Below, in pieces: positions 57,815-64,000 of a DNA stretch of 64,000 nucleotides (positions within the stretch are counted from its first letter, which is position 1; every line of letters begins with the position of its first letter). The translations under genes were made by a program, and so were the position numbers. Below the pieces are notes generated by a model. That model was not told where the DNA came from. It made no database searches and was given only the letters and a program-made list of their open reading frames with translations. The stretch comes from Corynebacterium epidermidicanis. GTDB taxonomy: Bacteria > Actinomycetota > Actinomycetes > Mycobacteriales > Mycobacteriaceae. The stretch lies in assembly GCF_001021025.1 (NCBI RefSeq), contig NZ_CP011541.1:1426001-1490000 (forward strand), written 5' to 3'.

Positions 57815-58484
57815 TATCGCCTTCGTTGCGCGGGGCCTTCGGATGTTCAGTAGCGCCGGCAGGCGCCGCGATATGACGCGAGCCCACCGGGTCTTTCTTT
57901 GCGATCAGCAGCCGTTGGACAATCGTGGCAACCGACCCGACCGCTAGAATCCAGAGAGCCACATCGATTGCATAAGGCACGCCGAGGCCGGTCAGGCCAA
58001 TCCCAGCCAAGCCAAGAATCAAGCGTTCAGGGCGTTCAACGAGCCCTCCGACGACTTTGATGCCACCAGCCTCAGCTCGTGCTTTTACATACGAAATAAC
58101 CTGCGAAGACACCAGCACGATCAGCGCTGCGCACACGAGGGCCTTTGGCGCCTCATAGGTGTAGATCAGCCACCAAATAATGGCAGCAAAGAGCGCTCCG
58201 TCGGTGACACGGTCACAGGTAGCATCCAAGGTGGCTCCATAGACGGTGCCACCGCCCCGCATGCGGGCCATTGTGCCGTCAATCATGTCAAACGCTGTAA
58301 AGAGACCCGAAAGCACTGCTGCCCACACCAGCTGATCCATCGGGATGAGCACCACGCAGATCAATGATGCGATCAGCGTGCCGGCCACCGTCACGCCATT
58401 GGGCGTCCACCCGATTTTCAAGAAAGCCTGGGCTACCGGCTCGACGACCGCAGCAGCCGGTTTTCGGCCATGCACGCTAAGCAT
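57801..58484 (-). CDS. pgsA: Phosphatidylinositol-phosphate synthase (CDP-alcohol phosphotransferase)
   Basis: This enzyme makes phosphatidylinositol phosphate from CDP-diacylglycerol and inositol phosphate, feeding PIM synthesis. ATG 58484 gives 227 residues with six predicted membrane segments. The CDP-alcohol phosphotransferase motif D-G-x2-A-R-x8-G-x3-D-x3-D is complete: Asp69, Gly70, Ala73, Arg74, Gly83, Asp87, Asp91. The start overlaps the HIT gene by 8 nt; the open frame further upstream lies inside that gene. Context (HIT, PatA-like, PimA) supports the inositol-specific assignment over a glycerol-phosphate one. Confidence 0.94.
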   Translation of the reverse strand: MLSVHGRKPAAAVVEPVAQAFLKIGWTPNGVTVAGTLIASLICVVLIPMDQLVWAAVLSGLFTAFDMIDGTMARMRGGGTVYGATLDATCDRVTDGALFAAIIWWLIYTYEAPKALVCAALIVLVSSQVISYVKARAEAGGIKVVGGLVERPERLILGLAGIGLTGLGVPYAIDVALWILAVGSVATIVQRLLIAKKDPVGSRHIAAPAGATEHPKAPRNEGDNGPA

Positions 58485-59094
58485 GCGCCCGTCCTGGAAA
58501 GTCCGGGTGTGCTGACCACACCTGAGCCAGCAGTGACCGAGTATCCTTGAGCAGCTGCGGCAGCACTTTTGTTCCGCCAAGCACAGTCATGAAGTTTGCA
58601 TCTCCGCTCCAGCGGGGAACAATATGCAGGTGGATGTGCTCGGCAACTGAACCACCGGACGCTTTCCCCAGGTTAAATCCGACGTTGAAAGCGTCCGGAG
58701 CAGAGACTTCTTTGATGACCTTTACGGCAGTTTGCGCGAAAAGCATCAGCTCCGCCATTTCTGTCGGGGTGAGTTCTTCCAAATTCGCGACTTGTCGGTA
58801 GGGCACGACCATGCAGTGCCCAGAGTTGTAGGGGAAGAGATTGAGCACGCAATACACCTCATTGCCACGAGCAACGACAAGTCCGTCTTCGTCGGGCAGG
58901 CTCGGGATCTCCACGAACGGGTTCGACCTCTCACCCGATTTCCGGGCGGATGAAGCGATGTAGTCCATCCGATACGGAGCCCATAAGCGCTGCAGACGAT
59001 CCGGCTGACCTGCACCGCTATCGGTGTAGGATGTGGCGCCGTGAGCCGGATTGTTTGACGGAGCTGGTTCCGGGACGTCAGCGTCGTGCGGCAA
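58477..59094 (-). CDS. HIT-domain protein (probable Ap4A phosphorylase type)
   Basis: The histidine-triad protein carries [17 protein letters not shown] with the HxHxHxx motif and upstream [17 protein letters not shown]. The mycobacterial homologue at this locus is described as a diadenosine tetraphosphate phosphorylase. The start is uncertain. TTG 59094 has GGAG 4 nt upstream and gives 205 residues, overlapping the end of thrS by 17 nt; GTG 59130 would add 12. The N-terminal about 35 residues are non-conserved. It bridges thrS and the phosphatidylinositol genes. Confidence 0.88.
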   Translation of the reverse strand: MPHDADVPEPAPSNNPAHGATSYTDSGAGQPDRLQRLWAPYRMDYIASSARKSGERSNPFVEIPSLPDEDGLVVARGNEVYCVLNLFPYNSGHCMVVPYRQVANLEELTPTEMAELMLFAQTAVKVIKEVSAPDAFNVGFNLGKASGGSVAEHIHLHIVPRWSGDANFMTVLGGTKVLPQLLKDTRSLLAQVWSAHPDFPGRAHA

Positions 59095-61129
59095 GACGCT
59101 CCTCGTTTGGCTGCTCGTTGTTTCGCTCACGCACCCAATTCTCAATCAAGCGCACGGCTTCTTCAACCGGCACCCCATTGATTTGGGTGCCATCGAGGAA
59201 GCGGAACGACACCGCATTGGATTCAACGTCGCGCGCACCAGCCAACAACATGAATGGCACGCGTGCCTGAGTGTGGTTGCGAATCTTCTTCTGCATGCGG
59301 TCATCTGAGGTGTCTACGTCCGCACGCAACCCGCGAGAACGCAGCTGCTGTGCGACACCCTCGAGGTGCTCTGAGAAGTCACCGGCGACAGGAATACCCA
59401 CGACTTGATGTGGCGCCAACCATGCTGGGAATGCACCTGCGTAGTGTTCCAGGAGCACGCCAAAGAAGCGTTCAATAGAACCAAACAGGGCGCGGTGGAT
59501 CATGATTGGGCGCTGCTTGGTACCGTCCGGTGCGGTGTATTCCAGGTTAAAGCGTTCCGGCAGGTTGAAGTCCAGCTGGACCGTCGACATCTGCCAGGTA
59601 CGGCCAATGGCATCGCGGGCTTGCACGGAAATCTTCGGCCCGTAGAATGCTGCGCCAGCTGGATCTGGGACCAATTCGAGGCCCGAGCGCGTAGCAACTC
59701 GCTCGAGGATAGTAGTGGACTTCTCCCAAATTTCATCGGATCCGACGAACTTGTTCGGGTCCTTGGTGGACAACTCGAGGTAGAAGTCGTCGAGACCGTA
59801 GTCTTTGAGCAGCGAGATGATGAATTCGAGTACCGAGGTGAGTTCGGCTTCGAGCTGATCTTCGGTGCAGTAGATGTGGGCATCGTCCTGGGTAAAACCA
59901 CGGGCGCGGGTGAGTCCGTGGATTACACCCGACTTTTCGTAGCGATACACAGTGCCGAACTCGAACAAGCGCAGTGGCAGTTCACGGTAAGAACGGCCAC
60001 GCGAAGCAAAAATCAGATTGTGCATCGGGCAGTTCATCGGCTTCGCGTAGTAATCCTGCGGCTGCTTCGTGCAGTTGCCATGCTCATCATATTCGCCGTC
60101 GAGCTGCATCGGAGGGAACATGCCGTCCGCATAGAAATCCAGGTGACCCGACTTCTCAAACAGATCACCCTTGGTGATGTGAGGCGTGTTGACGAAAGAA
60201 TAGCCAGACGCAATGTGTCGGCGACGTGAGTGTTCTTCCATTTCCAGGCGGATGATGCCACCCTTTGGGTGGAACACTGGGAAACCAGATCCGATTTCGT
60301 CGGGGAAACTGAACAGGTCAAGTTCGCTGCCGAGACGTCGGTGGTCGCGCTTTTCTGCCTCTGCCAGCATGTCTTGGTACTCGTCCAGGGCTTCTTTGGA
60401 CTCCCACGCGGTGCCGTAGATGCGTTGCAGGCCAGCCTTGGACTGATCGCCGCGCCAGTAAGCGGCTGACGAACGCGTCAGCGCAAAAGCAGGAATGTAC
60501 TTGGTGGTCGGCACGTGTGGACCACGGCAGAGGTCATACCACTCAACCTCGCCAGTACGTGGATTAACGTTCGAGTATGCCGTGAGTTCGCCACTGCCGA
60601 CTTCCATGGCTTCGTCGGAATCGGCGTCAACATTGCCCTTGTCCTGGATGAGCTCCAGTTTGTATGGCTCATTTGCATACTCTGCTTGCGCCTCGGCCAC
60701 ATCTGCGTATGCTTTGCGCTCAAACTTCTGGCCAGACTTAATGATCTTCTTCATGGCCTTTTCGATGTTGGCCAAATCTTCCGGAGTAAACGGCTCTTCG
60801 ACATCGAAGTCATAGTAGAAGCCATTTTCGATCGCAGGTCCGATACCTAACTTGGTTCCTGGGAATAGCTGCTGCACCGCCTGGGCCAATACGTGGGCTG
60901 TGGAGTGGCGAATAACCCCTCGGCCTTCCTCAGTGTTGGCTGGGATTGGGGTGAACTCCCCCTCGGTGCTTGGCACGAATGAGAGGTCCTTAATGGTGCC
61001 ATCAGCCGCTTTCACGGCGACGATTGCTTCCGGCCCTTTATTGGGCAGATCCAGCTCTCGCATGGCCGCACCAACGGCAACGCCTGCAGGAACTAGAAAT
61101 GCCTCATGGGCAATGTGGGGGGTGGTCAT
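59078..61129 (-). CDS. thrS: Threonyl-tRNA synthetase
   Basis: ThrRS charges tRNA-Thr. ATG 61129 ([20 protein letters not shown]) gives 683 residues; the open frame upstream to 61246 has no homology. It has an N-terminal TGS domain, an editing domain with [17 protein letters not shown], the class II core ([20 protein letters not shown] with the zinc Cys, [20 protein letters not shown]) and the C-terminal anticodon domain ([20 protein letters not shown]). It heads the operon thrS-HIT-pgsA-patA-pimA-lemA-like. Confidence 0.97.
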   Translation of the reverse strand: MTTPHIAHEAFLVPAGVAVGAAMRELDLPNKGPEAIVAVKAADGTIKDLSFVPSTEGEFTPIPANTEEGRGVIRHSTAHVLAQAVQQLFPGTKLGIGPAIENGFYYDFDVEEPFTPEDLANIEKAMKKIIKSGQKFERKAYADVAEAQAEYANEPYKLELIQDKGNVDADSDEAMEVGSGELTAYSNVNPRTGEVEWYDLCRGPHVPTTKYIPAFALTRSSAAYWRGDQSKAGLQRIYGTAWESKEALDEYQDMLAEAEKRDHRRLGSELDLFSFPDEIGSGFPVFHPKGGIIRLEMEEHSRRRHIASGYSFVNTPHITKGDLFEKSGHLDFYADGMFPPMQLDGEYDEHGNCTKQPQDYYAKPMNCPMHNLIFASRGRSYRELPLRLFEFGTVYRYEKSGVIHGLTRARGFTQDDAHIYCTEDQLEAELTSVLEFIISLLKDYGLDDFYLELSTKDPNKFVGSDEIWEKSTTILERVATRSGLELVPDPAGAAFYGPKISVQARDAIGRTWQMSTVQLDFNLPERFNLEYTAPDGTKQRPIMIHRALFGSIERFFGVLLEHYAGAFPAWLAPHQVVGIPVAGDFSEHLEGVAQQLRSRGLRADVDTSDDRMQKKIRNHTQARVPFMLLAGARDVESNAVSFRFLDGTQINGVPVEEAVRLIENWVRERNNEQPNEERLAARR

Positions 61130-61356
61130 GGGTAGAGGCGCTCCTTCTTGCGCTCGATGCAACGCGGCAAACCTGGCCGATTGCAGTGTCCTAGTATCCC
61201 AACCACTCACGCTCGCCCGCAGCGACGACATCAAAACAAGGCACATGCGCTTATCGACGCCATCGGTAAAACGACTACCGCATTGACGTCGAAAAGCGCA
61301 CTGGCATGATCGCTACAGGGCAACGCCTGAGTTGCTGTGTGCTTAGGATATTACCC

Positions 61357-62592
61357 CTATTGGTGTTCCCCTAGCAGCTCGGCACCCCAGTAGTCGCTCT
61401 CGGACTGGACTCCTGGCGGGATAAAGAATACCGCGGAACCGATGTGAGTAATCCACTGGTTGAGCCGATCGCCTTCGTCAAGTCGCTGCTGGATCGCTTC
61501 AAATTGGAGCTTAGGATTCTTCTGGAAGCAAATGAAAACAAGCCCAGAATTGCTCAGCTGTTCCGAACCTGGCTCAGGTGGCAGGTCATAGTTGTAGGCG
61601 CGGCGCAGGATGCGCTGTTCTGGATGGTCCGCTGGCGGATGCGAGCGCGCCATGTGGCTCATGGGGTCGATGACCGGTAGTCCGAAAGAGTCAGTTTTAG
61701 CAAAGTCAGCTTGGTCAAACTCTTCGTCTCCGGTCAAGGGAGCGCCGTTGGAAAGCTTCCGCCCCATGGAGACCTCCCGCGATTCTCGGTCAAGGATCTC
61801 CCAGGTATCCAGGTTCATTGCAATACGACGAACTACCATGCACGAACCATTGCGCGCCCAGTCGGGTCCCTCATCAATCCAGACCTGATCGAGTTGCTCC
61901 TCCGGAGTGCGCGGGTTCACCGTGCCATCCACCTGACCAAACAGATTCCGCGGGGTTTGCCCCTCATCTTTGGCGCCGTAGGCATGGAGGAAGCCACGCT
62001 GTACCCATTTGGTAGCCACGTAATCCGCACCAGCTCGAACCATGTGTCGGGTGGCATGTGCGAGCATGAGTGGGTCATCGCAGCATAGCTGCACGACAAG
62101 ATCTGCTTCGCCCCACTTGGGGTCGAGTTTGTCCCGACTATATTGCTTGATCGGCGCTAGCCAATCCGGGCGCTGGTCTTGAGCACCAATAATGTCGAAA
62201 AGCCGAGGGCCGAACCCGCAAGTAATCGTGAGATTCGCGGGGGTATCGGTGAGCTCCGGCTCCAAGTCTCCCAGCGGTGTTTGGCCAGCACACAGTCTGG
62301 ACGCATCAGCGGTCCACAGTCGTAACAGTCGGCGGATCCCGGCTTTGTCCACGCCCGCCCGCACGGTAAACGCAATGAGATTGAGATTTGCCTGCGCTGG
62401 CGTGACCACTCCCGCTTGGTGAGTTCCAAAGAACTCCACCTTTTCCTCGTGGAGTACCCGAATTGGGCTAATCGACGTCCCTGGGCCCGGCTGTCTCGAC
62501 GGCTGTTCGGATGCGCAGGCTGCAAGAGTGCCTGCCGCCACCGTCGTGGTGGAGGCAGTGAGAAAAGCGCGTCGCGAAAGCTGCTTAGCCAT
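61357..62592 (-). CDS. DyP-type heme peroxidase, Tat-exported lipoprotein
   Basis: The 411-residue protein starts MAKQLSRRAFLTASTTTVAA, a twin-arginine signal (Arg7-Arg8) ending in a lipobox LAAC (Cys26), so it is folded with heme before export and then lipid-anchored. The DyP motif appears as FGQVDGTVNPRTP, and the proximal-His region as MARSHPPADHPEQRILRRAY. It resembles EfeB and related deferrochelatase/peroxidases. It overlaps the PCuAC gene by 8 nt and is third in an operon with two copper-binding proteins. Confidence 0.92.
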   Translation of the reverse strand: MAKQLSRRAFLTASTTTVAAGTLAACASEQPSRQPGPGTSISPIRVLHEEKVEFFGTHQAGVVTPAQANLNLIAFTVRAGVDKAGIRRLLRLWTADASRLCAGQTPLGDLEPELTDTPANLTITCGFGPRLFDIIGAQDQRPDWLAPIKQYSRDKLDPKWGEADLVVQLCCDDPLMLAHATRHMVRAGADYVATKWVQRGFLHAYGAKDEGQTPRNLFGQVDGTVNPRTPEEQLDQVWIDEGPDWARNGSCMVVRRIAMNLDTWEILDRESREVSMGRKLSNGAPLTGDEEFDQADFAKTDSFGLPVIDPMSHMARSHPPADHPEQRILRRAYNYDLPPEPGSEQLSNSGLVFICFQKNPKLQFEAIQQRLDEGDRLNQWITHIGSAVFFIPPGVQSESDYWGAELLGEHQ

Positions 62593-63199
62593 GGTTGTGG
62601 GCTACTGGCGTCTCGGTCATCCCGGAGTTGCCCTGCACACCACCATTCGCGCCATAGTTTTCCTGTCCGGAAGCGATGGTGCGGACGGGTACGTCCATCA
62701 CCACTGGAGCGACGCCACCGTCGAAGTTAAGAGTTACCTTCACGGTGTCACCTGCGTTAATCGGTGCTGCGAGGTCCATGATCATGAGGTGGTCACCACC
62801 AGGCTTGAGCTCGTAGGTACCACCGGCTGGGATTTCCACACCCCCCTGCTTCATCTGCATGACGCCATTGACGACCTCATGGATCTCATGCTTGGCCGCC
62901 CCGGTGTCCGTGGTGAAAGAAACCAAGTGCACGGGCTGCTTGGTGCCATTGTGGATGGTGCCAAAGATACCGGTCATGTCTTTGTCTGCTGGCTTCGCCT
63001 TGACGTAGCCTTCTTCAAAGGCCACCGAATCACCATGGGAATGCTGCGAGTTCTTCGCGGTAGCGCTCTTACTTGCGGTTGGGGCCGCAACCGTGGCCGC
63101 GGTGTCGGTTTTGATGTCCGAATCCTTCTGGGAGTTGGCACAGCCGGCCAGACTCAACGCCGCCAGTGCTACCGCAGCAAACGAATTAATTTTCTTCAT
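62585..63199 (-). CDS. PCu(A)C copper chaperone lipoprotein
   Basis: The 204-residue lipoprotein (signal MKKINSFAAVALAALSLAGC, Cys20) has an extracytoplasmic PCuAC domain with the Cu(I) ligand pattern EIHEVVNGVMQMK and GGDHLMIMDL. Such chaperones deliver copper to cytochrome oxidase or other envelope targets. Histidines in a linker (SQHSHGDS) and at the C-terminus (VAHNHG) may bind further copper. It lies 5 nt after the CopC gene and overlaps the DyP peroxidase gene. Confidence 0.92.
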   Translation of the reverse strand: MKKINSFAAVALAALSLAGCANSQKDSDIKTDTAATVAAPTASKSATAKNSQHSHGDSVAFEEGYVKAKPADKDMTGIFGTIHNGTKQPVHLVSFTTDTGAAKHEIHEVVNGVMQMKQGGVEIPAGGTYELKPGGDHLMIMDLAAPINAGDTVKVTLNFDGGVAPVVMDVPVRTIASGQENYGANGGVQGNSGMTETPVAHNHG

Positions 63200-63204
63200 G
63201 ATGA

Positions 63205-63816
63205 TTACTTCCTTTTCTTGGCAATCAAAACAATGCCGCCGATGATGGCAGCAAGCACAATAACAATCAGCCCAATACCGATTGCGAGGTAAGTACCAGG
63301 CGAGATCGGCGACTCACTAGAAGACACCGCGTCTGCGGGACCCACGCGTTGCGACGTCGCAGCTGCAGCGCTACCGTTCGTCGATACGGCAGGCGCTCCC
63401 GAGCCTCCAGCCGCGCCGGCGACTTCGAAAGTGGTCATGCCACGCGTAGCGTGCCCATCCGACGACGTGAGCTGGAAACCAATCTTGTAGCGTCCAGGAC
63501 CCGGATTAAGACCTTCGGGTACTGGGAGTTTCACTACTTGCTGATCCAACTGCGGGGTTGCAGAAAATAGCACCTCACCAGTAGTTTCATTACTCAGAGC
63601 GACAGTGTTGAAAGAATCCTTCGGCACACCGGAAAACTCCAAAACCACTTCTCGAGGAAACTCTGAAACCACAGATTTATCTGCAGGCTGTGCCTTCATC
63701 ACCACATCGTGGGCCGCGGCAGTGGGAGCAGCGGCAAGTGACCCCACAATCAGAGCGGAAGCCACCAAACTTGCGACGCGTTTTAGTGAAACTGGCAAAT
63801 TATCGACGCCTTTCAT
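63205..63816 (-). CDS. CopC-domain copper-binding envelope protein
   Basis: From ATG 63816 (MKGVDNLPVSLKRVASLVAS) this 203-residue protein has a Sec signal whose likely cleavage (TAAA/HDVV) leaves His36 as the mature N-terminus, the usual Cu(II) ligand of CopC. SSDGHATRGMTTFEV supplies another typical His. A Ser/Ala-rich linker leads to one C-terminal membrane anchor (YLAIGIGLIVIVLAAIIGGI) and KKRK. No CopD domain is fused. It is the first gene of the copC-PCuAC-DyP operon. Confidence 0.9.
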   Translation of the reverse strand: MKGVDNLPVSLKRVASLVASALIVGSLAAAPTAAAHDVVMKAQPADKSVVSEFPREVVLEFSGVPKDSFNTVALSNETTGEVLFSATPQLDQQVVKLPVPEGLNPGPGRYKIGFQLTSSDGHATRGMTTFEVAGAAGGSGAPAVSTNGSAAAATSQRVGPADAVSSSESPISPGTYLAIGIGLIVIVLAAIIGGIVLIAKKRK

Positions 63817-64000
63817 ATTGACTGTGCTCGATATTGTCCCGCACAATCGGCCAGGGTCAAAACTCCAAGACCTCATCGCGGGGCAACTACTAGTCGGCTA
63901 CGAGTGCCAAATAGTTCCGAGATGTTTCCCTCACTCTAGCCCCGTAGACACCCAATCTTGCATATCAACCAGTTGAAACACGCCCCAGCCCGACACCCCA
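63817..64000. other. Non-coding end of the window upstream of the copper operon
   Basis: This 184-nt stretch should hold the promoter of the copC-PCuAC-DyP operon. I see no complete gene, clear copper-regulator operator or RNA structure in it. Open frames that cross it are not supported. Confidence 0.4.

Noticed and set aside
59405..60229. 274-codon plus-strand frame over thrS
   Set aside because: Antisense shadow of the ThrRS core.
61130..61356. T-box or attenuator leader upstream of thrS
   Set aside because: No T-box sequence, specifier loop or terminator/antiterminator pair could be recognised.
1..64000. tRNA, rRNA or other housekeeping RNA genes
   Set aside because: Scanning by eye for T-loop and acceptor patterns gave only matches inside coding genes; none could be folded into a tRNA.

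Overview
The window looks like a chromosomal segment of a moderate-GC Corynebacterium (inference from gene content and order, not from a search). The supporting signs are a corynebacterial/mycobacterial cell-envelope cluster (thrS, HIT, PI-phosphate synthase, PatA-like acyltransferase, PimA), a CE1758/CE1759-type flavin oxidoreductase pair, secreted proteins with corynebacterial-style amphipathic C-termini, and gene order that closely follows the mycobacterial chromosome (alaS-ruvX-mltG-aroE-aroC-aroK-aroB-aroQ-pepQ-efp-nusB; pdxS-tesB-pdxT-yebC-ruvCAB-yajC-secDF-SBP-apt-relA-ppi-MBL-hisS). No rRNA, tRNA, CRISPR array, prophage or complete IS was seen.

Layout. 1-5.3 kb: pyrimidine operon pyrR-pyrB-pyrC-carA-carB (carB runs off the left edge), read leftward, with a probable PyrR-binding hairpin over the pyrR Shine-Dalgarno. 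5.4-7.6 kb: a TIGR01777-type SDR protein and a PPK2-type polyphosphate kinase, convergent. 7.7-16.1 kb: leftward chorismate/translation cluster from ruvX to nusB. 16.8-24.2 kb: alaS, rarA, a kinase-like protein and aspS. 24.4-32.1 kb: accessory region with a zinc metallopeptidase, a Pip/YhgE exporter with a degenerate ABC ATPase and a divergent TetR regulator, the flavin monooxygenase/reductase pair with a palindromic operator, and sdaA. 32.5-43.6 kb: hisS, a metallo-hydrolase, a cyclophilin, two secreted-protein genes, relA, apt and a lipoprotein SBP. 43.8-49.7 kb: secDF-yajC and ruvABC. 49.9-53.4 kb: a frameshifted diacylglycerol-kinase-like gene, then yebC, pdxT and tesB. 53.5-61.1 kb: a DUF3817 protein, pdxS, and the phosphatidylinositol/PIM cluster through thrS. 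61.4-63.8 kb: a copper/heme envelope operon (CopC, PCuAC, DyP peroxidase).

The most notable non-genic feature is a family of four 262-263-bp elements (16451-16713, 32178-32440, 36302-36564, 53973-54234). They share terminal inverted repeats of about 24 bp, a strongly folded interior built on the palindrome GTAGTCGGACTAC, and one open frame. One copy is flanked by a perfect 8-bp duplication and splits a terminator hairpin that can be rebuilt by removing it. They look like a non-autonomous mobile element (MITE) that targets the 3' ends of genes.

Three lesions suggest recent gene decay. The secreted 5'-nucleotidase gene has an in-frame TGA as codon 3 after a perfect ribosome-binding site, and a probable single-base frameshift near its 3' end. 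The diacylglycerol-kinase-like gene has a single-base insertion just after its GGDG motif.
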